Assembly (NCBI GenBank): GCA_937896105.1
Contig: CALBKR010000427.1
Span: 1 to 8,886 of the forward strand
Reading direction: 5' to 3'
Source of the DNA: an uncultured Bacteroidales bacterium
GTDB taxonomy: Bacteria > Bacteroidota > Bacteroidia > Bacteroidales > Bacteroidaceae
Length of the DNA: 8,886 bases
Shown: positions 1 to 5,078 of the stretch, one piece after another
Layout of the letters: the number at the start of each line of letters is the position of its first letter
Numbering within the stretch: position 1 is the stretch's first letter
Translations under genes and position numbers: made by a program
Notes under the pieces: model-generated
Databases searched by the model: none
Seen by the model: only the letters and a program-made list of their open reading frames with translations
What the model was told of the DNA's origin: nothing

Positions 1-971
1 TCCTTCTCAAAATATTTTTGGTATTCATCGAGGGTGGTGGCGCCAATTGAGCGCAGTTCACCACGCGCCAATGCCGGTTTCAGAATATTGGCTGCGTCCA
101 TTGCTCCCTCGCTCTTTCCGGCGCCTACAAGGGTGTGTATCTCGTCGATGAACAGAATGATGCGCCCTTCGGCTTTTGTCACTTCGCCGATAACGGCTTT
201 CAGTCGTTCCTCGAATTCTCCCTTATATTTTGCGCCGGCTATGAGTGCGCCCATATCGAGTGAATAGACCTGTTTGTCGCGCAAATTGTCGGGGACATCG
301 CCGCGTACAATGCGGTGTGCGAGTCCTTCGACGATAGCAGTCTTTCCCGTTCCGGGTTCGCCTATCAGAATTGGGTTGTTCTTGGTGCGACGGCTCAGTA
401 TCTGCAGTATTCGGCGTATCTCTTCGTCGCGCCCGATTACGGGGTCGAGCTTGCCCGCTTTTGCAGCTTCGTTAAGGTTTATGGCATATTTGCTTAGCGC
501 CTGATAGCTCTCCTCGGCCGATTGTGATGTCACCTTTGAGCCTTGGCGCAATTCGGCTATCGCTTTTTCAAGCTCAGCTTTTGTCACTCCGTTTGCCTTC
601 AGAATTTTTGAGACATTGCTGTTTACCTCGAGCAGTGCGATAATCAGCGGCTCTACCGATACGAACTCGTCCCCCATTTGTTTGGCAAGCTCCTGCGCCT
701 TTGTAATTACTTGGTTGCTCTCGCGGCTCAGGTATGGCTCTCCGCCGCTGACTTTGGGCAGTGTGCGTATTGCCTTTTCAATCTCGTTTTTTATGTTCTC
801 AAAATTTGCTCCGGCTTTCTGCAACAAGAACGATGCAATATGCTCGCTGCCCTTTATGATGCCATACATAATGTGTAGCGGCTCAATTGCCTGCTGTCCA
901 TTCTGCTGTACTTGGTTTACTGCCTCTTGAATGGCCTCTTGGGCCTTGATTGTAAATTTGTTGAAATCCAT
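1..971 (-). CDS. clpB: ATP-dependent disaggregase ClpB, N-terminal part (cut by window edge)
   Basis: Hsp100 chaperone that threads aggregated proteins through a hexameric ring, working with the DnaK system in the cytoplasm. The visible 323 residues begin [17 protein letters not shown]. Residues 1-145 are the Clp N-domain (two repeats, aggregate binding). The first AAA+ domain starts near 160 and carries Walker A GEPGTGKT (204-211), the substrate pore loop around Tyr249 in [10 protein letters not shown], Walker B ILFIDE (272-277) and the SIGATT sensor region (308-313). Family members have about 860 residues, so the middle domain and second AAA+ ring lie beyond position 1. The frame is open to the edge. 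The ATG at 971-969 is chosen because an AAAGGAG Shine-Dalgarno (981-987) lies 9 nt upstream and the protein start matches the family. It follows the hexosaminidase on the same strand after 135 nt, with a separate upstream inverted repeat, so it is probably transcribed on its own. Confidence 0.97.
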   Translation of the reverse strand, partial: MDFNKFTIKAQEAIQEAVNQVQQNGQQAIEPLHIMYGIIKGSEHIASFLLQKAGANFENIKNEIEKAIRTLPKVSGGEPYLSRESNQVITKAQELAKQMGDEFVSVEPLIIALLEVNSNVSKILKANGVTKAELEKAIAELRQGSKVTSQSAEESYQALSKYAINLNEAAKAGKLDPVIGRDEEIRRILQILSRRTKNNPILIGEPGTGKTAIVEGLAHRIVRGDVPDNLRDKQVYSLDMGALIAGAKYKGEFEERLKAVIGEVTKAEGRIILFIDEIHTLVGAGKSEGAMDAANILKPALARGELRSIGATTLDEYQKYFEK

Positions 972-980
972 ATTTGTAAT

Positions 981-987
981 CTCCTTT
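981..987 (-). promoter_or_regulatory. Strong Shine-Dalgarno of clpB
   Basis: AAAGGAG on the minus strand, 9 nt from the clpB ATG. It stands out because most starts in this window have only an A-rich upstream stretch, as is usual in Bacteroidetes. It supports the clpB start at 971. Confidence 0.7.
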
Positions 988-1029
988 CGTCAAGGATAGA
1001 ACAAATAACAGACCAACGATGTTTTTACT

Positions 1030-1060
1030 GACATTTTGGCGGTTTATTTGTCAAAATGTC
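1030..1060. promoter_or_regulatory. Inverted repeat upstream of clpB, candidate operator
   Basis: GACATTTTG (1030-1038) and its exact reverse complement CAAAATGTC (1052-1060) flank 13 nt. It lies about 60-90 nt upstream of the clpB start. On the minus strand a weak -7-like GTTATTTG (1002-1009) would put the -33 region on the proximal arm, so a bound protein could block RNA polymerase. That placement is inferred. It is not the CIRCE sequence. Read on the plus strand, the RNA could extend the stem using G-U pairs. No T-run follows on either strand, so it is a poor candidate for an intrinsic terminator of the upstream hexosaminidase gene. Confidence 0.5.
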
Positions 1061-1106
1061 TGGTTATTTTTAGTGGAAAGGGGCTTTATGCTGTGTTGGA
1101 ACAGGG

Positions 1107-2744
1107 TTATTTGTGCTTTCTGTCGACTATTTCAAACGGAACACGTACAGATATACCATCCTTCATCATATCGGTGATGTTCGGGTATATGCGTTGCTTG
1201 AAACTCTCCCAAGAGCGTTGCGGCATATTGCTCCAGCCGGCCTCGGCAATTGCCATTGCGCGTGGAAATGCCATATATGTTACCCTGTTTATGTCTCTGA
1301 TAGCCTCTGCCCACAGTGTAGCCATCACACCTTGTATGTGTGCCTGCTCCTCGGTCGGAAGCCCGTAGCCGGGGTCGAGCCTGTAGCTCTGTTCAAGGGT
1401 GGTCACAGGCGTTCCCCAGTTGTTGTATTCGGGAAGGTCGCCGGGGTACTGCGGATAATCGAGATAGGCGTGCTCGCCAGGTGCCATAATGAGATTGTGT
1501 CCGTGTTTGCGTGTTAGCTCTATGCATTTGGGCGTCAGGGCATTGCGCCAGGTGACAAGCGTCACATCGGCAGGATATGGGAAGAGGTAGTCGTTTGCAG
1601 GCGGCCACATATTGTCGAGTTCGCACCACAATATAGCCTCTTTGCCGTTAGCGCGAACGATGTCGAGTATCTTGTCGAAGAATGGAATCATCAGCTGTGA
1701 TGGCTTGTCATATCCGAGCCTCTCCATCATTGCAAGGCAGTCGGGGCATTTTGCCCAATTCTCCTTCACGGCGGCTTCGTCGCCGCCAAGGTGTATATGT
1801 TTGGAGGGGAAGAGTGCTGCTACCTCTGCTATGATATCGCTGTATATGGCATATACATCATCATTGCTTGCGCAAAGCATCATATTTGTAGTTGTACCGA
1901 GCTTTTTTGTGTCGTTATGGCGGAATGTGCATCCAAGTTGCGGGTGTGCTGCGAGTATGGCTACAGAGTGCCCCGGAATATCAAGTTCCGGAACAACTTC
2001 GATATTCCTGTCGGCAGCGTAGGCTATAATCTTCTTTATGTCATCCTGTGTGTAAAAGCCATTGTCGGGGCCTTGGTCGCCACCGTTCGGGTTGCGGAAA
2101 GCGCCTGTGGCTGTAAGTTCCGGGTGGCTCTTTATTTCAATACGCCATCCCTGGTCGTCGGTGAGGTGCAACTGTAACACATTGAATTTAAAGCGTGCCA
2201 TCTGGTCTATGAACAGTTTTACATCCTTCACCGGCAGGAAATGCCGTGCCGGGTCAAGCATAATTGCGCGGTATGCGTAGCGTGGAGTGTCGTCGATGTG
2301 TATGAAAGCGATTCTTTTTTCGGCGGTGTTCAGCACATCTCCCATAAGCAGCTGATCGAGTGTCTGCAATGCGAGGAAAAGCGCTCCTTGCGTGGCTCCT
2401 TTTATGAATACACCATTTTTGTCGACTTCGAGAATGTAGTGCTCGCGTCCTGTTATTGTGCTGTCGACTTTTAAGCTGATGATGTTTTTCCTGTAGCTGT
2501 TGTCGATTATGGGTGATAGCCCTAAACGCTTTTTGGTGATGCGTTGCAGCTCTTTTATGACAAACGCGTCGTTTGGCAGGTTTGTGCTGATAGTCGTGGA
2601 ACTGTTGAAACGGAATGTCTTGCCGTTGTTGCACTGTTCGATGTGGTTGGGGTAGGGGATGAGTGCTTGTGTATTGTCCTGTGCCGCAACAATTGTTGCT
2701 GTGGTGATGATGAGGCTGACTAAGATGCTTTTAATGGTATTCAT
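1107..2744 (-). CDS. Secreted beta-N-acetylhexosaminidase, glycoside hydrolase family 20
   Basis: Releases terminal beta-linked GlcNAc or GalNAc from glycans by substrate-assisted catalysis. The 545-residue protein has a signal peptide (1-21, hydrophobic core ILVSLIITTATIVAA, no lipobox cysteine), so it is probably periplasmic or secreted. Residues about 25-150 form the GH20b N-terminal domain. The catalytic barrel (about 155-510) shows LDPARHF (163-169), HLTDDQGWR (193-201, substrate-binding Arg201), VPELDIPGH (251-259), HLGGDE (318-323) with the catalytic pair Asp322-Glu323, and ATLWAE (475-480). The protein ends soon after the barrel, with no extra carbohydrate-binding module. The ATG at 2744 has an A-rich upstream run and gives a proper signal peptide. 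Likely substrates are host mucin or N-glycan GlcNAc or chitin oligosaccharides, but the sequence cannot say which. No SusC/SusD or sulfatase partner is visible, so it is not in an obvious polysaccharide-utilisation locus. No clear promoter was found in the repeat-rich spacer upstream, so read-through from mltG is possible. Confidence 0.95.
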   Translation of the reverse strand: MNTIKSILVSLIITTATIVAAQDNTQALIPYPNHIEQCNNGKTFRFNSSTTISTNLPNDAFVIKELQRITKKRLGLSPIIDNSYRKNIISLKVDSTITGREHYILEVDKNGVFIKGATQGALFLALQTLDQLLMGDVLNTAEKRIAFIHIDDTPRYAYRAIMLDPARHFLPVKDVKLFIDQMARFKFNVLQLHLTDDQGWRIEIKSHPELTATGAFRNPNGGDQGPDNGFYTQDDIKKIIAYAADRNIEVVPELDIPGHSVAILAAHPQLGCTFRHNDTKKLGTTTNMMLCASNDDVYAIYSDIIAEVAALFPSKHIHLGGDEAAVKENWAKCPDCLAMMERLGYDKPSQLMIPFFDKILDIVRANGKEAILWCELDNMWPPANDYLFPYPADVTLVTWRNALTPKCIELTRKHGHNLIMAPGEHAYLDYPQYPGDLPEYNNWGTPVTTLEQSYRLDPGYGLPTEEQAHIQGVMATLWAEAIRDINRVTYMAFPRAMAIAEAGWSNMPQRSWESFKQRIYPNITDMMKDGISVRVPFEIVDRKHK

Positions 2745-2761
2745 ATCTGTTTTTTAATGCA

Positions 2762-2807
2762 GTCTGTGCTTCGCGTGACTGTCCGCTGCAAATCTCGCCG
2801 ACGCAAA
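2762..2807. repeat. 46-bp direct repeat, copy A
   Basis: Matches 2937-2982 with 3 mismatches (at 2793, 2800 and 2803), offset 175 bp. It lies just upstream of the hexosaminidase gene. It contains GTCTGTGC and CGCGTG, which form one arm of a hairpin in copy B, but here the opposing arm is absent. Confidence 0.9.
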
Positions 2808-2818
2808 CGCAAAGCGCT
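2804..2818. repeat. 15-bp inverted repeat arm, partner inside the mltG 3' end
   Basis: CAAACGCAAAGCGCT here is the exact reverse complement of 3023-3037, which lies within the mltG coding sequence. The arms are about 200 bp apart and enclose the duplicated region. This arm overlaps the start of the 36 bp (2808-2843) present between the two repeat blocks in copy A and missing from copy B. Confidence 0.6.
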
Positions 2819-2845
2819 TCTTTGCTCTTTTGAAATTTAGCCTTG

Positions 2846-2896
2846 TTATTTCTTTATGTTTAGCTTGTTAAGCGCATTTTGGTATTTTGTTGCGTT
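2846..2896 (-). pseudogene. Duplicated C-terminal tail of mltG (non-functional remnant)
   Basis: Read on the minus strand this encodes NATKYQNALNKLNIKK and a stop. The intact mltG ends NAKRYQNALNKLNINK and a stop. Over 2844-2884 versus 2983-3023 the DNA matches at 38 of 41 positions, offset 139 bp, and all three differences fall at third codon positions. The remnant has no start codon and no coding sequence leading into it, so it should not be expressed as a protein. It shows that the 3' end of mltG was duplicated, or replaced by a homologous end, at this place. Confidence 0.8.
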
Positions 2897-2919
2897 GGCT
2901 CGTTTTGCTTTTCGCGCCC

Positions 2920-2952
2920 CACGCGGCACAAACTTCGTCTGTGCTTCGCGTG
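2920..2952. repeat. Long extragenic hairpin (REP-like)
   Basis: CACGCG (2920-2925) pairs with CGCGTG (2947-2952), and GCACAAAC (2926-2933) pairs with GTCTGTGC (2937-2944) through one mismatch that is a G-U pair in minus-strand RNA. This gives a 14-bp stem with a 2-nt bulge (2945-2946) and a 3-nt loop (2934-2936). No T-run follows on either strand, so it is not a textbook intrinsic terminator. It could still stop or stabilise the 3' end of the mltG transcript, since it begins 33 nt past the mltG stop. Confidence 0.65.
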
Positions 2953-2982
2953 ACTGTCCGCTGCAAAACTCGCCTACTCAAA
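2937..2982. repeat. 46-bp direct repeat, copy B
   Basis: Partner of 2762-2807. It begins within the hairpin at 2920-2952 and ends three bases short of the mltG stop codon, directly against the duplicated mltG tail block. In copy A the corresponding two blocks are separated by 36 bp. Confidence 0.9.
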
Positions 2983-2984
2983 TG

Positions 2985-4040
2985 TTATTTATTTATGTTT
3001 AGCTTGTTTAGTGCATTTTGGTAGCGCTTTGCGTTTGAGTTGTGTTCGCTGAGTGTCTTGGCGAAATTGTGTGTGCCCGAAAAATCTTCCTTGGCACACA
3101 TATATAAGTAATCGTGCTTCTTATAGTTGAGCACGCTCTCTATTGCCTGTTTGGTGGGTATGCGTATGGGACCGGGGGGCAACCCTTTGTTCTTGTAGGT
3201 GTTGTAGGGCGAATTTATTTCGAGGTCTTCTTTTAGAATGCGCTTGCGTGTGGGGTCGCCCAATGCATATTTTACCGTTGGGTCGGCCTGTAGCAGCATC
3301 CCGCGGTTCAACCGGTTTATGTATAGCCCTGCAACGGTCGGCATCTCCTCGATATTAGTGGTCTCTTCGTCTACAATGGATGCGAGTGTGCAAACCTCTG
3401 CCGGTGTCAGGCCGGCTGCTTTTGCCTTGCTCTTGCGTTCTTCGTTCCAGTATTGCCGGTTCCAACCAGCCAACTTTTCAAAGAAATCCTCGGCAGAAAT
3501 GTCCCAATAGACTTCATATGTGTCAGGAAGGAAGAATGCCGGTGCTGTTTTCTCATTGTACCCGAAGCACGACAAGGCTGTGGGGTGTGTGTATTCTGCA
3601 AGTTCAGCGGAATCGGCCATCAACTGGCTGCTTATAATGCCTATTGCCTGTTTTGTGTTTCTTGTCGACGGGACGGTAACCTTAACAGGTGTCTGCTGTC
3701 TGCTTACAATCCTGTTGTATATGTCGCTCATTGTGTCTCCGTCCTTTATCGCATATTTGCCGCTGCGTTTGCGGCTGTCGAAATTGTTGTGGTTGGCGAG
3801 TCTCTCAAACCCTTTGGTCTGTGCTTTTGGGGCAACCTCTTTTATTTTCCTGATGACGGATGCAGCATTGTCGTCAGGGGTTATGTATATGTATGCTGTC
3901 TCTTTTAATTCTACTTTTTGTATCTTTATAGTGTAGTACTCGTAGCCGTATGTGCAGGCGAAATATGCGACTGTTGCAATAATCAGTGCGGTAATTGCGA
4001 TTTTCAGCCTCTTCTTTTTGCCTTTTCCCATTGTTCCCAT
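2985..4040 (-). CDS. mltG: Endolytic peptidoglycan transglycosylase MltG
   Basis: Inner-membrane lytic transglycosylase (YceG family) that cuts nascent glycan strands and so limits peptidoglycan chain length. From the ATG at 4040 the protein has 351 residues: a basic N-terminus (MGTMGKGKKKRLK), one membrane segment (about residues 14-30), then a periplasmic domain. The catalytic region reads LASIVDEETTN, LQADPTVKYALGD, SPYNTYKNKGLPPGPI and MCAKEDFSGTHNF, all family hallmarks. In E. coli the catalytic Glu lies in SIVEKET; here the aligned residue is Asp, followed by Glu-Glu. A longer reading from a TTG at 4061 is rejected because that TTG is part of the -7 promoter element. A start at 4031 is also possible (348 residues). 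Bacteroidetes promoter elements lie directly upstream. Downstream sits a degraded second copy of its own 3' end. Confidence 0.95.
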   Translation of the reverse strand: MGTMGKGKKKRLKIAITALIIATVAYFACTYGYEYYTIKIQKVELKETAYIYITPDDNAASVIRKIKEVAPKAQTKGFERLANHNNFDSRKRSGKYAIKDGDTMSDIYNRIVSRQQTPVKVTVPSTRNTKQAIGIISSQLMADSAELAEYTHPTALSCFGYNEKTAPAFFLPDTYEVYWDISAEDFFEKLAGWNRQYWNEERKSKAKAAGLTPAEVCTLASIVDEETTNIEEMPTVAGLYINRLNRGMLLQADPTVKYALGDPTRKRILKEDLEINSPYNTYKNKGLPPGPIRIPTKQAIESVLNYKKHDYLYMCAKEDFSGTHNFAKTLSEHNSNAKRYQNALNKLNINK

Positions 4041-4058
4041 ATCGTTTATCTGTTTCTG

Positions 4059-4090
4059 CAAAAATACAATAATGGAAACAAAAATTCAAA
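4059..4090 (-). promoter_or_regulatory. Bacteroidetes-type promoter of mltG
   Basis: On the minus strand TATTTTTG (4059-4066) fits the -7 consensus TAnnTTTG, and TTTG (4087-4090) fits the -33 element, with 20 nt between them. The expected transcript start is near 4052, leaving a 5' leader of about 12 nt before the ATG at 4040. This spacing decides the mltG start codon. Confidence 0.65.
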
Positions 4091-4158
4091 TTTGTGACTG
4101 ATTTTGCGCTAAATGCTTTTTTTTTGTAAAAAGATGGTGTGTAATGACAAATGTTTCA

Positions 4159-4166
4159 TATCTTTG
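4159..4166 (+). promoter_or_regulatory. Probable -7 element of the wza-wzc operon
   Basis: TATCTTTG fits TAnnTTTG exactly, but no good TTTG is found 19-21 nt upstream. The TTTTTG at 4121-4126 is too far away. Transcription would begin near 4171-4174 and leave a leader of about 95 nt before wza, which contains a strong stem-loop. The weak -33 could mean that an activator is needed. Confidence 0.5.
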
Positions 4167-4174
4167 CATAATTA

Positions 4175-4239
4175 ATGGTGTATAGTATGGCGCGGATGGT
4201 ACATTCGCATAATTGATGTATCCCCGACGCCGATATTAG
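4175..4239 (+). other. Two tiny leader ORFs (speculative)
   Basis: Just after the predicted transcript start an ATG at 4175 opens a 13-codon frame, MVYSMARMVHSHN, ending at TGA (4214-4216). An ATG sharing the A of that stop (4216) opens MYPRRRY, ending at TAG (4237-4239), with three successive Arg codons. Both lie within or across the leader stem-loop at 4189-4231. Such frames arise easily by chance, and no ribosome binding site is evident. Confidence 0.2.
4189..4231 (+). promoter_or_regulatory. Structured 5' leader stem-loop of wza
   Basis: GGCG (4189-4192) pairs with CGCC (4228-4231), CGG (4193-4195) with CCG (4224-4226), and GGTACAT (4198-4204) with ATGTATC (4216-4222). That makes 14 pairs, one of them G-U, with a single-base bulge (A4227), a small internal loop and an 11-nt apical loop. 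It lies between the predicted transcript start and the wza ATG. No T-run follows, so it is not an intrinsic terminator. It may affect RNA stability, translation or elongation. Confidence 0.55.
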
Positions 4240-4268
4240 TAGACAATAAATTATTTAATGATAAAGAA

Positions 4269-5072
4269 ATGAGAAAGTTGCAAAAAAAGAACATTGCCTT
4301 AATCTCTCTTCTTGCGCTTGTGTTTTTGGCATCCTGTGCATCGTACAAGAAGGTGCCTTATTTGCAGAACAGCAGGGAGTGGGGCGAAATGGAGCATACA
4401 CTTACGGCTTATGAGCCGAGGGTGCAACCTTATGATTTGTTGAGTATAGTTGTGACAAATCCCGAGAATCCGATCTCTTCCTTGTCGTATAATTTGGTGG
4501 CACCCTCTGATAACTCTCGCGGAAATTATTTGCAGTCGCAACCTATGATGTATGATTATTTGGTTGATGTGGATGGTAATGTCGTGATTCCCAATATTGG
4601 CAAAGTGAATGTTGCGGGGTTAACCTTGAGAGAGGTGGAGCAATTGGTCTTTGATAAAGTGAAAGGGGCTTTCTCGTCTATCCCTGTCGTAGCAGTCCGT
4701 TTTTCCAATTTCAAAGTCTCAGTTCTTGGTGAAGTAACAGCTCCAGGTACATATACGGTGAGAAACGGCAAGGTTAACATTTTCGAAGCTTTGGCTTTGG
4801 CCAAGGATTTGACTATCTATGGCCAGCGCGATAATGTAAAGGTCATCCGTGAGAATAATGCCGGTACGAAGGAGATTGTGGAGTTGGACTTGAACGATGC
4901 TTCTATTCTTAATTCGCCTTATTACTATCTTCAGCAGAATGATGTAGTGTATGTTACTCCCAATAAATCAAAGGCAAGGAACTCCGATATCGGCTCAAGT
5001 ACCTCGCTTTGGTTCTCGGGTACATCGATTTTTATTTCTTTGACATCGCTATTGTATAATATATTAAAATAA
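4269..5072 (+). CDS. wza: Wza-family outer-membrane polysaccharide export lipoprotein
   Basis: Forms the channel through which capsule or exopolysaccharide leaves the cell. The 267-residue product has a lipoprotein signal with lipobox LASC and lipidated Cys23. The Poly_export domain spans about residues 50-145 (QPYDLLSIVV, then YLVDVDGNVVIPNIGKVNVAG). An SLBB domain follows at about 148-228 (VSVLGEVTAPGTYTV, then LQQNDVVYVTP). The C-terminal segment (about 246-265, LWFSGTSIFISLTSLLYNIL) is hydrophobic and matches the position of the Wza helix that crosses the outer membrane. It is shorter than E. coli Wza (about 380) because there is one SLBB repeat, which is usual in Bacteroidetes. The start is the only ATG giving a full signal peptide; an A-rich AAAGAA stretch precedes it. 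The kinase gene follows after 6 nt, so the two form an operon. The wza symbol is by homology; which polysaccharide it exports is unknown. Confidence 0.93.
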   Translation: MRKLQKKNIALISLLALVFLASCASYKKVPYLQNSREWGEMEHTLTAYEPRVQPYDLLSIVVTNPENPISSLSYNLVAPSDNSRGNYLQSQPMMYDYLVDVDGNVVIPNIGKVNVAGLTLREVEQLVFDKVKGAFSSIPVVAVRFSNFKVSVLGEVTAPGTYTVRNGKVNIFEALALAKDLTIYGQRDNVKVIRENNAGTKEIVELDLNDASILNSPYYYLQQNDVVYVTPNKSKARNSDIGSSTSLWFSGTSIFISLTSLLYNILK

Positions 5073-5078
5073 AGGATT

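Noticed and set aside
34..930. Plus-strand frames across the clpB region
   Set aside because: The minus strand encodes ClpB without interruption, with all AAA+ motifs, so these frames are antisense shadows.
1113..2474. Several open plus-strand frames opposite the hexosaminidase gene
   Set aside because: They lie antisense to a well-supported GH20 gene, have no recognisable domain and no start signals, and are explained by its codon pattern.
2762..2982. Repeated sequence considered as a CRISPR array
   Set aside because: Only two copies, differing in inner spacing, with part of a coding tail as the second block; no regular spacers and no cas genes.
2745..2984. Possible insertion sequence remnant
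   Set aside because: No transposase fragment, no terminal inverted repeats with target duplication; the content is explained by a duplicated mltG end plus a palindromic repeat.
3143..3936. Plus-strand frames opposite mltG, up to about 150 codons
   Set aside because: Cys-rich, low-complexity translations with no family resemblance; shadows of the mltG coding strand.
4166..4218. Short direct repeat GCATAATT-N-ATG at 4166 and 4207
   Set aside because: Only about 11 matching bases in AT-rich DNA; likely chance.
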